NCBI GenBank assembly: GCA_003278045.1 | Contig: QCHG01000011.1 | Coordinates: forward strand, 1-46,548 | Length of the DNA: 46,548 nucleotides | From: Prochlorococcus sp. AG-402-A04 | Lineage (GTDB): Bacteria > Cyanobacteriota > Cyanobacteriia > PCC-6307 > Cyanobiaceae | Direction: 5' to 3' | In this document: one piece after another, positions 36,158-44,292 of the stretch | Position numbering within the stretch: the first letter of the stretch is position 1 | Layout: every line of letters begins with the position of its first letter | Program-made: the position numbers and the translations under genes | Notes under the pieces: model-generated | The model's input: only the letters and a program-made list of their open reading frames with translations | Database searches by the model: none | What the model was told of the DNA's origin: nothing

Positions 36158-38014
36158 ATGAAAGAAGATTTTACTGATTTTATTGAAGTATCTGGACTCT
36201 TAAATTACGATCCAGATACAATTTCTAAAATTTACAAAAAAAATCCTAAAAGACTTTTAAAAAGACTTTGGCAAACACTCATACCTATTTTTGCTTACAT
36301 CTTCTCCGTGGGATGGGACAAATTAACTGGAAGATTAAAAAATGAGCAGCAAGCAAGATTTAGAGCACGAGAATTAACAAATTTGTTAGTAGAACTTGGG
36401 CCTGCATTTGTTAAGGCAGGCCAAGCTTTATCAACAAGACCAGATATAATTCCAGGGGTTCTTTTAGAAGAATTATCTGAATTGCAAGATCAACTCCCTG
36501 GGTTTGATGGCAATAAAGCTATGGAGTTAATAGAAGAAGATTTAGGATACAAAATAAATGAGATTTTTTTAGAAATTGATAAAGAGCCAATTTCCGCTGC
36601 TTCTTTAGGACAAGTACATAAAGCTAAATTAAAAAACGAAGAGATCGTTGCAATAAAAGTTCAAAGGCCGGGATTGAGAGAACAAATAACCTTAGATCTG
36701 TACATAGTTAGAAATATTGCTTATTGGCTAAAAAACAATATCGGATTAATAAGAAGTGATCTAGTTGCTTTAATTGATGAATTAGGCAAGAGAGTTTTTG
36801 AAGAGATGGATTATCTAAACGAAGCTGCAAATGCAGAAAAATTTAGAGATATGCATAAACATAACAAAATGATTGCCGTACCAAAAATTTATAAAGAAAT
36901 AACTTCAAGAAGAGTATTAGCAATGGAATGGATAGACGGTACAAAATTAACAAATTTAAAAGACGTAAAAAAATTAGGAATTAATCCTGATGAAATGATT
37001 GATATAGGAGTGCAATGCAGTTTAGAACAGCTTTTAGAACATGGATTTTTTCATGCAGACCCACATCCTGGTAATTTATTAGCCTTAGAAGATGGAAGAT
37101 TATGTTATTTAGATTTTGGAATGATGAGCGAAGTTTCCAGAGAATCTAGATCAGGATTAATTCAAGCAGTAGTACATTTAGTAAATAAAAACTTCGATAA
37201 ATTGTCTCAAGATTTCGTAAAATTAGGATTTTTATCAGAAGAAGTTAATTTAGAACCCATTGTCCCAGCATTTCAGGATGTTTTCATTAACGCAGTTGAA
37301 CAAGGAGTTTCGAAAATGGATTTTAAAAGCGTTACAGACGATATGTCTGGTGTTATGTATAAATTCCCTTTCAGACTACCTCCATATTATGCTCTTATAA
37401 TTAGGTCATTACTTACATTAGAAGGAATAGCTTTAAGCGTAGATCCAAACTTCAAGATATTAGGAGCTGCTTATCCATATTTTGCAAGAAGATTGATGGA
37501 AGATCCTGATCCACAATTAAGGGTAAGCCTTAAAGAAATGCTTTTTGATAATAAAAAATTTAAATGGGACCGTTTGGAAGATCTGCTTTCTAACGCTGCA
37601 AAGCAAACAAATCTCGATTTAGAAAAACTTTTAGACGAAGTTATAAATCTTCTCTTTTCTCCAAATGGAGGATTTCTTAGAAATGAGATAGTTGAAGGTT
37701 TAACAAACCAGATAGATTTACTTAGTCTAAAAATATTGAAAAATTTGAATAATTACCTTCCACAATCAATTAAATTAAATACTATTAACGAAAATAATAA
37801 CTTGAATGACCTTATAATGTATGTAGAGCCATTGAGAAACTTTTTAGAAATTTTACAAAAAGTACCCGGGTATTCAATTGACATTTTTCTAAAAAGGGTT
37901 CCAAGACTTATAAATGAACCCTATACAAAAGAAATGGGTATAAAAATTGCAAAAAAAGTAACTGAAAAAGGAGTAGTAAGACTTGTTAAGATTGCGGCTG
38001 GTGCAAATATCTAA
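36158..38014 (+). CDS. ABC1/UbiB/AarF-family atypical kinase
   Basis: The 618-residue protein has the family motifs in order: PAFVKAGQALSTRPDIIP (KxGQ, about 89-106), the alanine-rich nucleotide loop SAASLGQVHKA (about 146-156), a following VAIKVQRP lysine, the catalytic FFHADPHPGN segment and the YLDFGMM metal-binding motif. Members support plastoquinone/ubiquinone or prenyl-lipid metabolism and stress responses in cyanobacteria and plastids. The C-terminal third (LRNEIVEGLTNQ to the end) is hydrophilic and helical. Its stop TAA is followed at once by the ATG of the next gene (TAAATG), so coupling is likely. Confidence 0.9.
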   Translation: MKEDFTDFIEVSGLLNYDPDTISKIYKKNPKRLLKRLWQTLIPIFAYIFSVGWDKLTGRLKNEQQARFRARELTNLLVELGPAFVKAGQALSTRPDIIPGVLLEELSELQDQLPGFDGNKAMELIEEDLGYKINEIFLEIDKEPISAASLGQVHKAKLKNEEIVAIKVQRPGLREQITLDLYIVRNIAYWLKNNIGLIRSDLVALIDELGKRVFEEMDYLNEAANAEKFRDMHKHNKMIAVPKIYKEITSRRVLAMEWIDGTKLTNLKDVKKLGINPDEMIDIGVQCSLEQLLEHGFFHADPHPGNLLALEDGRLCYLDFGMMSEVSRESRSGLIQAVVHLVNKNFDKLSQDFVKLGFLSEEVNLEPIVPAFQDVFINAVEQGVSKMDFKSVTDDMSGVMYKFPFRLPPYYALIIRSLLTLEGIALSVDPNFKILGAAYPYFARRLMEDPDPQLRVSLKEMLFDNKKFKWDRLEDLLSNAAKQTNLDLEKLLDEVINLLFSPNGGFLRNEIVEGLTNQIDLLSLKILKNLNNYLPQSIKLNTINENNNLNDLIMYVEPLRNFLEILQKVPGYSIDIFLKRVPRLINEPYTKEMGIKIAKKVTEKGVVRLVKIAAGANI

Positions 38015-38587
38015 ATGAAGCTTAGTAAAATTTTAATATTTAGAATATTTTTTATTTTAGTAATTTCTCCATTATTTTTAAATGTTCCTAAAGCTAATAC
38101 TGCTGAAGAAATTAAGATCACATACAGCATATTTTCTAGAACAATTAAAGTGAATTCTTTAAAAACTTTTGCTAAAGAAGGTAAATCCACAAGAAAATTA
38201 AAGAGAATTTTGAAAGCGACCGGGTCTCCCGACAAAGAAATTAGAACAGTTTTAAACAAAGATTTTGAAGTTCCTATCACCATTGCAAGCAAACTTGTAT
38301 ACTCTGAAATAGGAAATGTTTTTTTAACAAGACTTTCATCTATTATCCACCCACCCAGAGCAACTGATGAAAGAACAGGTATGCTTGCCCTTAGAGCAAG
38401 TGTGATTCAAGGTATTAACATTGGAAATGGAAAAATAAATCTAATAAATTTTTTTGAAGGATATCCAACTAAAACTGTAATTTTAGATGTAAGCGCTTTG
38501 AGCAAAGTTATGAATAAAGTAGAATCTATTTCAGAATTATTAACCTTTTTCACCAATTCCCCTTTAGAAAAAATCAAAACAAATTAA
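38015..38587 (+). CDS. Exported protein consisting of a DUF1400-like domain only
   Basis: The 190-residue protein begins with a clear signal sequence (basic MKLSKILIFR, hydrophobic core to about residue 25, then KANTAEE). The mature part has the pattern of DUF1400 (alpha/beta hydrolase N-terminal domain): EIKITYSIFSRTIKVNSLKTFAKEG, a VLNKDFEVP segment, NVFLTRLSSIIHPP and ALRASVIQG. In many cyanobacteria this domain precedes a lipase-like hydrolase in a protein of 500 or more residues, which is absent here. It starts immediately after the UbiB-family stop and ends 6 nt before thrC. Function unknown; the family call is from memory of the pattern. Confidence 0.7.
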   Translation: MKLSKILIFRIFFILVISPLFLNVPKANTAEEIKITYSIFSRTIKVNSLKTFAKEGKSTRKLKRILKATGSPDKEIRTVLNKDFEVPITIASKLVYSEIGNVFLTRLSSIIHPPRATDERTGMLALRASVIQGINIGNGKINLINFFEGYPTKTVILDVSALSKVMNKVESISELLTFFTNSPLEKIKTN

Positions 38588-38593
38588 ACGACT

Positions 38594-39697
38594 ATGGTGT
38601 TATTAAATAAAATCAAAAATAAACTACGTTTTAATTATAGAAAAAAAAGATGGCCAGGCCTTATAGAAGCTTATAAACAATATCTCCCAGTTACAAAGAA
38701 AACTCCTATTATTTCCCTCAATGAAGGAAATACACCACTGATTTTAAGCGAATCAATTAGCAACTTAATTGGAAATGGAACAAAAGTTTTTTTAAAATAT
38801 GATGGCCTTAATCCGACAGGATCTTTTAAAGATCGTGGAATGACTATGGCAATTAGCAAAGCAAAAGAAGAAGGTTGTGAAGCAGTGATTTGTGCAAGTA
38901 CTGGAAATACCTCTGCTGCTGCTGCTGCATATGCTTCGAGAGGAGGATTAAAACCTTATGTTTTAATACCAGAAGGATTTGTTGCTCAAGGAAAGCTTGC
39001 GCAAGCATTAATGTATGGCGCTGAGATAATATCTATTAATGGAAACTTTGATAAGGCTCTTGAAATTGTTAGAGATTTATCTTCAGAACATCCTGTAGAG
39101 CTTGTTAATTCTGTTAATCCATATCGAATACAAGGACAGAAAACGGCAGCTTTTGAAATAGTTGATGACTTAGGTCATGCTCCTGATTGGCTTTGTATTC
39201 CAATGGGTAATGCAGGAAATATAACTGCTTATTGGATGGGATTTAAAGAATATTCAAAAATAAAAAGAAATTTGAAGTTGCCAATTATGATGGGTTTTCA
39301 ATCAGAGGGCTCTGCTCCATTAGTAAAAAATATAATAGTTAAAGATCCAGAAACAATTGCAACTGCAATAAGAATTGGGAATCCTGTAAATAGAGAAAAA
39401 GCAAAAAAAGTAAGAAAGGAGAGTAAAGGAGATTTTCAGTCAGTTACAGATGAAGAAATAATCGATGCTTATAAAATCCTTGCCAAAGAGGGGGTTTTTT
39501 GTGAACCTGCCAGTGCAGCATCAGTTGCTGGAATGATTAAAAATAAAAATAGAATTCAGAAAGAATCGACTATTGTTTGTGTTCTTACTGGAAACGGATT
39601 GAAAGATCCTGATTGCGCTATAAAAAACAACGATGCTATTTTTAGGAAAAATATTGAACCTTCATTAAAAAATATAACTAAAATATTAGGATATTAA
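38594..39697 (+). CDS. thrC: Threonine synthase
   Basis: The 367-residue PLP enzyme has the lysine-bearing [12 protein letters not shown] (about 75-86), [15 protein letters not shown] for the phosphate site, and [13 protein letters not shown] near the C-terminus. It converts O-phosphohomoserine to threonine. The compact length matches the short bacterial/cyanobacterial threonine synthases rather than the long E. coli class. It is the last gene before the putative origin region. Confidence 0.95.
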   Translation: MVLLNKIKNKLRFNYRKKRWPGLIEAYKQYLPVTKKTPIISLNEGNTPLILSESISNLIGNGTKVFLKYDGLNPTGSFKDRGMTMAISKAKEEGCEAVICASTGNTSAAAAAYASRGGLKPYVLIPEGFVAQGKLAQALMYGAEIISINGNFDKALEIVRDLSSEHPVELVNSVNPYRIQGQKTAAFEIVDDLGHAPDWLCIPMGNAGNITAYWMGFKEYSKIKRNLKLPIMMGFQSEGSAPLVKNIIVKDPETIATAIRIGNPVNREKAKKVRKESKGDFQSVTDEEIIDAYKILAKEGVFCEPASAASVAGMIKNKNRIQKESTIVCVLTGNGLKDPDCAIKNNDAIFRKNIEPSLKNITKILGY

Positions 39698-39744
39698 AAT
39701 CCAAAAAAAATAGTGTCTGTGGAAATCAATTAAAAACAAACCTC

Positions 39745-39829
39745 ATTTGTTGAAAAGTACATAAGAAGAAATTATATTTGTTGAATAAATTTAAAATCTT
39801 CGAAAAAAGAAAAAAATATTCAACAAATA
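39745..39829. repeat. Three copies of a 10-mer, two forming a 13-bp inverted repeat
   Basis: ATTTGTTGAA occurs at 39745-39754 and 39776-39785 in direct orientation, and inverted as TTCAACAAAT at 39819-39828. The second and third copies extend to perfect 13-bp arms, 39775-39787 and 39817-39829, with a 29-bp spacer. It is iteron-like and placed in the putative origin. Confidence 0.7.
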
Positions 39830-39859
39830 AAAAACTTTTTTCACATATTCTTTTCTTCG

Positions 39860-39888
39860 TAAACTAAATAGACAAGGTGTTTAGTTTA
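39860..39888. repeat. 9-bp inverted repeat (hairpin) in the putative origin
   Basis: TAAACTAAA (39860-39868) and TTTAGTTTA (39880-39888) are perfect complements with an 11-base loop. It lies between two groups of DnaA-box-like 9-mers. No U-run follows, so it does not look like a terminator of thrC. Confidence 0.6.
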
Positions 39889-39980
39889 AAAATTCCACAG
39901 TTCCCACAAGAACTACTACTACTAAATTTTTTATTTTATTATTTATTTTTATATTAGAAAAAGAGTAAAAAATAAATTTA

Positions 39981-40009
39981 TTGAATTTAATTTACGAAAA
40001 AAGTATATT
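39981..40009 (+). promoter_or_regulatory. Predicted sigma-70 promoter of dnaN
   Basis: TTGAAT (39981-39986) and TATATT (40004-40009) are separated by exactly 17 nt. The expected start is near 40016, giving a leader of about 20 nt before the dnaN ATG. Both hexamers differ from consensus by one or two bases. Confidence 0.55.
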
Positions 40010-40035
40010 GTATTTGTAAAAAGTTCCAAATTCTG

Positions 40036-41193
40036 ATGGAAATTATTTGTAATCAAAATGAATTAAATAATGCTATACAACTAGTAAGCAAGGCAGTTGC
40101 TTCAAGGCCAACGCATCCAATTCTTGCAAACATACTTTTAACAGCTGACGAAGGAACTAACAAAATTAGCGTCACAGGATTTGACTTAAATTTAGGAATT
40201 CAAACGTCTTTTGATGGAACTGTTAAAAATAGTGGAGCTATTACTATACCTTCAAAACTTTTATCTGAAATAGTAAACAAACTACCTAATGAAACTCCTG
40301 TTTCTCTAGAAGTAGACGAGAATTCAGATAATATCCTAATAAAAAGTGACAGAGGTTCTTTTAATCTAAAAGGGATACCTTCTGATGAATATCCTAATTT
40401 ACCATTTGTTGAAAGCGGTACTTCTTTGAATATTGATCCTAGTTCTTTTTTAAAGGCTTTAAAATCTACCATTTTTGCCAGTAGTAATGATGATTCTAAG
40501 CAACTACTCACAGGTGTAAACTTTACTTTCAAACCAAATTATTTAGAGTCTGCTTCTACAGATGGCCATAGATTGGCTGTTGCTTTAACTGGTAATGAAG
40601 AACATATTGAAAATAAAGAAAATATTTCTTCAAATGTTGATGATTTATCGGTAACTATCCCAACCAGATCATTAAGAGAAATTGAAAAACTAGTATCTTT
40701 GAGAAGCTCTGAAAATTCAATTAAGCTTTTCTATGACAAAGGTCAAGTAGTATTTATATCTTCTAATCAAATAATTACTACAAGAACTTTAGAAGGTACT
40801 TATCCTAATTATTCACAATTAATTCCTGATTCTTTTTCTAAAATCCTAAATTTTAATACAAAAAAATTAATTGATGCATTAGAAAGAATTGCTGTTTTAG
40901 CTGATCAGCAAAGTAGTGTTGTAAAGATTAAATTAGATGATACAGATTTAGCTTCAATCAGCGCAGATGCTCAGGATATTGGAAATGCAAATGAATCAAT
41001 ACCTGTTTCTTATTCTGGAGAAAATTTTGATATTGCATTTAACGTAAGATATCTGTTAGAAGGTTTAAAAGTTATTGCTTCTGAAAATGTACTTTTAAAG
41101 TGTAATATTGCAACTACTCCAGCTGTTTTTGTGCCAGAAGATAATCTTAATTCTTTTACTTATTTAGTTATGCCTGTGCAGGTTCGTTCTTAA
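40036..41193 (+). CDS. dnaN: DNA polymerase III beta sliding clamp
   Basis: The 385-residue product starts MEIICNQNELNNAIQLVSKAVASRPTHPILANILL, folding into the three repeated clamp domains (about 1-125, 126-255, 256-385). It has the conserved ASTDGHRLA near 181-189, EGTYPNY around 254-260 and the C-terminal TYLVMPVQVRS, which forms part of the hydrophobic pocket for clamp-binding peptides. The clamp encircles DNA and tethers the polymerase. Placement next to the putative origin is the norm in marine cyanobacteria, where dnaA is elsewhere. The next gene begins one base after its stop. Confidence 0.97.
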   Translation: MEIICNQNELNNAIQLVSKAVASRPTHPILANILLTADEGTNKISVTGFDLNLGIQTSFDGTVKNSGAITIPSKLLSEIVNKLPNETPVSLEVDENSDNILIKSDRGSFNLKGIPSDEYPNLPFVESGTSLNIDPSSFLKALKSTIFASSNDDSKQLLTGVNFTFKPNYLESASTDGHRLAVALTGNEEHIENKENISSNVDDLSVTIPTRSLREIEKLVSLRSSENSIKLFYDKGQVVFISSNQIITTRTLEGTYPNYSQLIPDSFSKILNFNTKKLIDALERIAVLADQQSSVVKIKLDDTDLASISADAQDIGNANESIPVSYSGENFDIAFNVRYLLEGLKVIASENVLLKCNIATTPAVFVPEDNLNSFTYLVMPVQVRS

Positions 41194-41194
41194 T

Positions 41195-41902
41195 TTGAAA
41201 TTACCTAAAGAAATTTTATTAAGTGAATTATTAAATTTTAGTGTTAAGGGTAATATGGCCCTTAATTATGGAAATGGTGAAAATGTTTGGATGCACCCTC
41301 CAGTTCACCGGATTCTAGGATGGTACTCTCGTCCTTCAAATTTTGATTTAAAAAGAAATGTTTGGCGATTAAATCAAATTACTCAAATAATAGATAATGA
41401 AATTTTTGTCAAAGGCGATCCAGCTATTTCGGATTTAGCAACTTTAAATAGGTTCCCAACTTTAATAGAAGCTAATCTTATAAATATAAATGGATCAAAA
41501 ATAGGAGTCATTGCAGATTTTTTATTCGAAATGAAAACGGGAAAAATTAAATATTACTTAGTTTCTAGATCTAATCCTAAGCTTCCAGGTTCTAGTAGAT
41601 GGAAATTAACTATTGATAATATCAATGACCAACAACCGGGATTGGTATTCTGTGAAAGTAATTCTTTAGATGATTTATCTTTAATAAAATCAAGTATTAA
41701 AAATGAATTTATGCAAAAAGGGAAAAAAATTTTTGATAGATTTGATGATATGAAAAATATTGCTTCTAATAGATTAGAGGAATGGCTTGAAGAAGATGAA
41801 GATATTAGCCAAAACTTAGATTTTAAACAAAAAAGTTTTTATAATAATGGAAGTTCATCTATACCGTCTAGTGAAAAAAAAGAAGATGACCCTTGGATAT
41901 AA
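41195..41902 (+). CDS. PRC-barrel domain protein of unknown function
   Basis: The 235-residue protein has an N-terminal part with WMHPPVHRILGWYSRPS (about 32-49) and a PRC-barrel-like unit GSKIGVIADFLFEMKTGKIKYYLVSRSNPKLPGSSRW. The second half is acidic and low in complexity. PRC-barrels occur in RNA-processing (RimM) and photosynthetic proteins; the exact role is unknown. The start is TTG (41195), one base after dnaN; an internal ATG at 41255 would remove 20 residues. I keep the TTG because the upstream residues read as part of the fold. It ends 3 nt before purL. Confidence 0.75.
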   Translation: MKLPKEILLSELLNFSVKGNMALNYGNGENVWMHPPVHRILGWYSRPSNFDLKRNVWRLNQITQIIDNEIFVKGDPAISDLATLNRFPTLIEANLININGSKIGVIADFLFEMKTGKIKYYLVSRSNPKLPGSSRWKLTIDNINDQQPGLVFCESNSLDDLSLIKSSIKNEFMQKGKKIFDRFDDMKNIASNRLEEWLEEDEDISQNLDFKQKSFYNNGSSSIPSSEKKEDDPWI

Positions 41903-41905
41903 ATA

Positions 41906-44245
41906 ATGATAAATCAAGAAAATATTGATCTATATGATCTTAATGAAGCACTACAAGTTGAAAATTTAACACTTAATGATTACGAAGAAATTTGCAAAAG
42001 ATTAAAGAGAAAACCTAACAGAACGGAATTAGGCATGTTTGGCGTTATGTGGTCAGAACATTGTTGTTATAGAAATTCAAAACCTTTACTATCTAAGTTT
42101 CCCACCGAAGGTAAAAATGTTTTAGTTGGACCTGGAGAAAATGCTGGCGTTATTGATGTTGGAAATAATCAAAAACTTGTTTTTAAAATAGAAAGTCATA
42201 ATCATCCTTCTGCTATTGAACCTTTTCAAGGCGCAGCAACAGGTGTAGGAGGAATTTTAAGAGATATATTCACAATGGGTGCAAGGCCTATCGCAGTTTT
42301 GAATTCATTGAGATTCGGCAACCTTGATAAATCATCAAATGTTGATTTACTGCGAGGAGTTGTATCCGGTATTGCACATTATGGGAATTGCGTAGGTGTG
42401 CCGACTGTTGGAGGCGAAATTGACTTCGATGATAGTTACTCTGGAAATCCTTTAGTGAATGTTATGGCTTTAGGACTTTTAGAAACTGAGGAAATCGTTT
42501 GTTCTGGAGCTGAAAATGTAGGATCACCAGTGTTATATGTTGGTAATACAACTGGCAGAGATGGTGTTGGTGGTGCTAGTTTTGCTAGCTCAGAATTAAC
42601 TACAACTTCATTGGATGATAGACCGGCTGTGCAGGTAGGTGATCCATTTGTTGAGAAAAGTCTTATTGAAGCTTGTTTGGATGCTTTCAAGACAGGAGAT
42701 GTAATTGCAGCTCAAGATATGGGTGCTGCAGGTTTAACATGCAGTAGCGCAGAAATGGCCGCAAATGGAAATTTAGGGATATCTATTGATTTAGATTTGG
42801 TCCCTTCAAGAGAAGATGATATGTCCTCATACCAATATTTATTATCTGAATCGCAAGAAAGAATGTTGTTTGTCGTTAAAGAAGAAAAAATTAATGATCT
42901 TATTGAAAAATTTAATAAATGGGGATTATATGCAAGTGTTATTGGTGAAGTGATAGGAAATAATGAGGTAATTATTTCTCATAAAGGTAAAATTGTGGCC
43001 CAAATACCTACTTCCGCCTTATCTGATGATACTCCAGTAAATTTTCATAATGCGATTAATAACCCACCCGATGATATTTTAAATAAATGGGAATGGAAAG
43101 AAAGTGATTTACCAGAAATTCATGAGCAAAAAATATTTTCATTAAAGGAAAATAAGAATTTTTCTTTTTCAGAAATTATTTTAAAACTACTCTCTAATCC
43201 ATCGATAGCTTCTAAACGATGGATTTATAAACAATATGACTCTCAAGTTCAGGCAAATACAGTCTTTAAACCTGGGAAATCAGATGCAGCCGTAATAAGA
43301 CTAAGGGAACAAAATAAAAAAAATAAAAGTAAAGTATTCTCTGGTGTTGCTGCTTCAGTTGATTGCAATAGTAGATGGGTTGCGCTTGATCCTTTTAGAG
43401 GATCTATCGCTGCTGTTGCAGAGTCTGCTAGAAATGTTAGTTGTGTTGGTGCTGAACCAGTAGCAATTACAAATAATCTAAATTTTTCTTCTCCTGAGAA
43501 TGAAATAGGATATTGGCAACTCTCATCTTCATGTGATGGAATTGCTGAAGCCTGTAAAGCCTTAGAAACTCCTGTTACAGGAGGTAATGTATCTTTATAT
43601 AATGAATCTAAAAATAAAGATAATCTAATAACTCCTATCAATCCTACTCCTGTTATTGGAATGGTTGGAAAGTTAGATAATGTCGAAAAAGCTATAAGTA
43701 GTGAATGGAAAAATATTGAAGATCAAATCTGGTTAATTGGTTCTTCCAAATCAGAAATAAAAATTGCAGCTAGTTCTTATCTGGAATATTTTCATGGAGA
43801 AATTACAGGTCGGCCTCCAAAATTAGATTTGTTGGATGAAAAGTTTTGCCAGAGTTTTTTAAGAAATGCGATTTTAAACAGTTTTGTAGTTTCTTCTCAC
43901 GATATAAGCGACGGAGGCTTAGCTATAGCTTTAGCAGAGTCTTGTATTTTGTCCGCAAGGGGTGCAACTATAGAATTAGAGAAAGATTTAAATAGAGTTG
44001 ATAATTTATTGTTTGCCGAAGGGGGGTCAAGAATTATTTTTTCAATTAGTAAAATGAAACAAAATGAATGGTTTAATTATTTAAAACAAAATCAAATAAA
44101 TTTCCCCTCAAGTGTTTATGTAAAAAAAATAGGATATGTATCTAGTGAAACGCTTAAGATAAAAATTCAAGATAAAAATATCTGCAATATTAGGGTTGAG
44201 GAATTAGCCGAAAAATTTAATAATAGTATTTCAGGTTACTTTTAA
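41906..44245 (+). CDS. purL: Phosphoribosylformylglycinamidine synthase subunit II
   Basis: The 779-residue product is a small-type PurL, which needs separate PurS and PurQ subunits (not in the window). It has MWSEHCCYRNSKPLL, the catalytic-site region IESHNHPSAIEPFQGAATGVGG, the GGEIDFDDSY and AAQDMGAAGLTCS motifs, and the second half AIR-synthase-like repeat with TGGNVSLYNE and SHDISDGGLAIALAES. It converts FGAR to FGAM in purine synthesis using ammonia. purF, the first enzyme of the pathway, follows 47 nt later. Confidence 0.97.
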   Translation: MINQENIDLYDLNEALQVENLTLNDYEEICKRLKRKPNRTELGMFGVMWSEHCCYRNSKPLLSKFPTEGKNVLVGPGENAGVIDVGNNQKLVFKIESHNHPSAIEPFQGAATGVGGILRDIFTMGARPIAVLNSLRFGNLDKSSNVDLLRGVVSGIAHYGNCVGVPTVGGEIDFDDSYSGNPLVNVMALGLLETEEIVCSGAENVGSPVLYVGNTTGRDGVGGASFASSELTTTSLDDRPAVQVGDPFVEKSLIEACLDAFKTGDVIAAQDMGAAGLTCSSAEMAANGNLGISIDLDLVPSREDDMSSYQYLLSESQERMLFVVKEEKINDLIEKFNKWGLYASVIGEVIGNNEVIISHKGKIVAQIPTSALSDDTPVNFHNAINNPPDDILNKWEWKESDLPEIHEQKIFSLKENKNFSFSEIILKLLSNPSIASKRWIYKQYDSQVQANTVFKPGKSDAAVIRLREQNKKNKSKVFSGVAASVDCNSRWVALDPFRGSIAAVAESARNVSCVGAEPVAITNNLNFSSPENEIGYWQLSSSCDGIAEACKALETPVTGGNVSLYNESKNKDNLITPINPTPVIGMVGKLDNVEKAISSEWKNIEDQIWLIGSSKSEIKIAASSYLEYFHGEITGRPPKLDLLDEKFCQSFLRNAILNSFVVSSHDISDGGLAIALAESCILSARGATIELEKDLNRVDNLLFAEGGSRIIFSISKMKQNEWFNYLKQNQINFPSSVYVKKIGYVSSETLKIKIQDKNICNIRVEELAEKFNNSISGYF

Positions 44246-44292
44246 ATATGAAAACCATTTCTCAACTATTAATCTTTTTAAGATATTAAGTT

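Larger units (their letters stand above)
39698..40035. other. Putative chromosomal replication origin (oriC) region upstream of dnaN
   Basis: This 338-bp gene-free gap is the longest in the window and precedes dnaN, where marine cyanobacterial origins are usually placed. It has four 9-mers close to the cyanobacterial DnaA box TTTTCCACA: 39718-39726 (minus strand, 8 of 9), 39837-39845 (8 of 9), and a tandem pair at 39891-39899 and 39900-39908 (7 of 9 each). An A/T-only-like stretch follows from about 39919, a possible unwinding element. Inverted repeats are listed separately. Support is positional and motif-based; no skew was computed over the chromosome. Confidence 0.65.
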
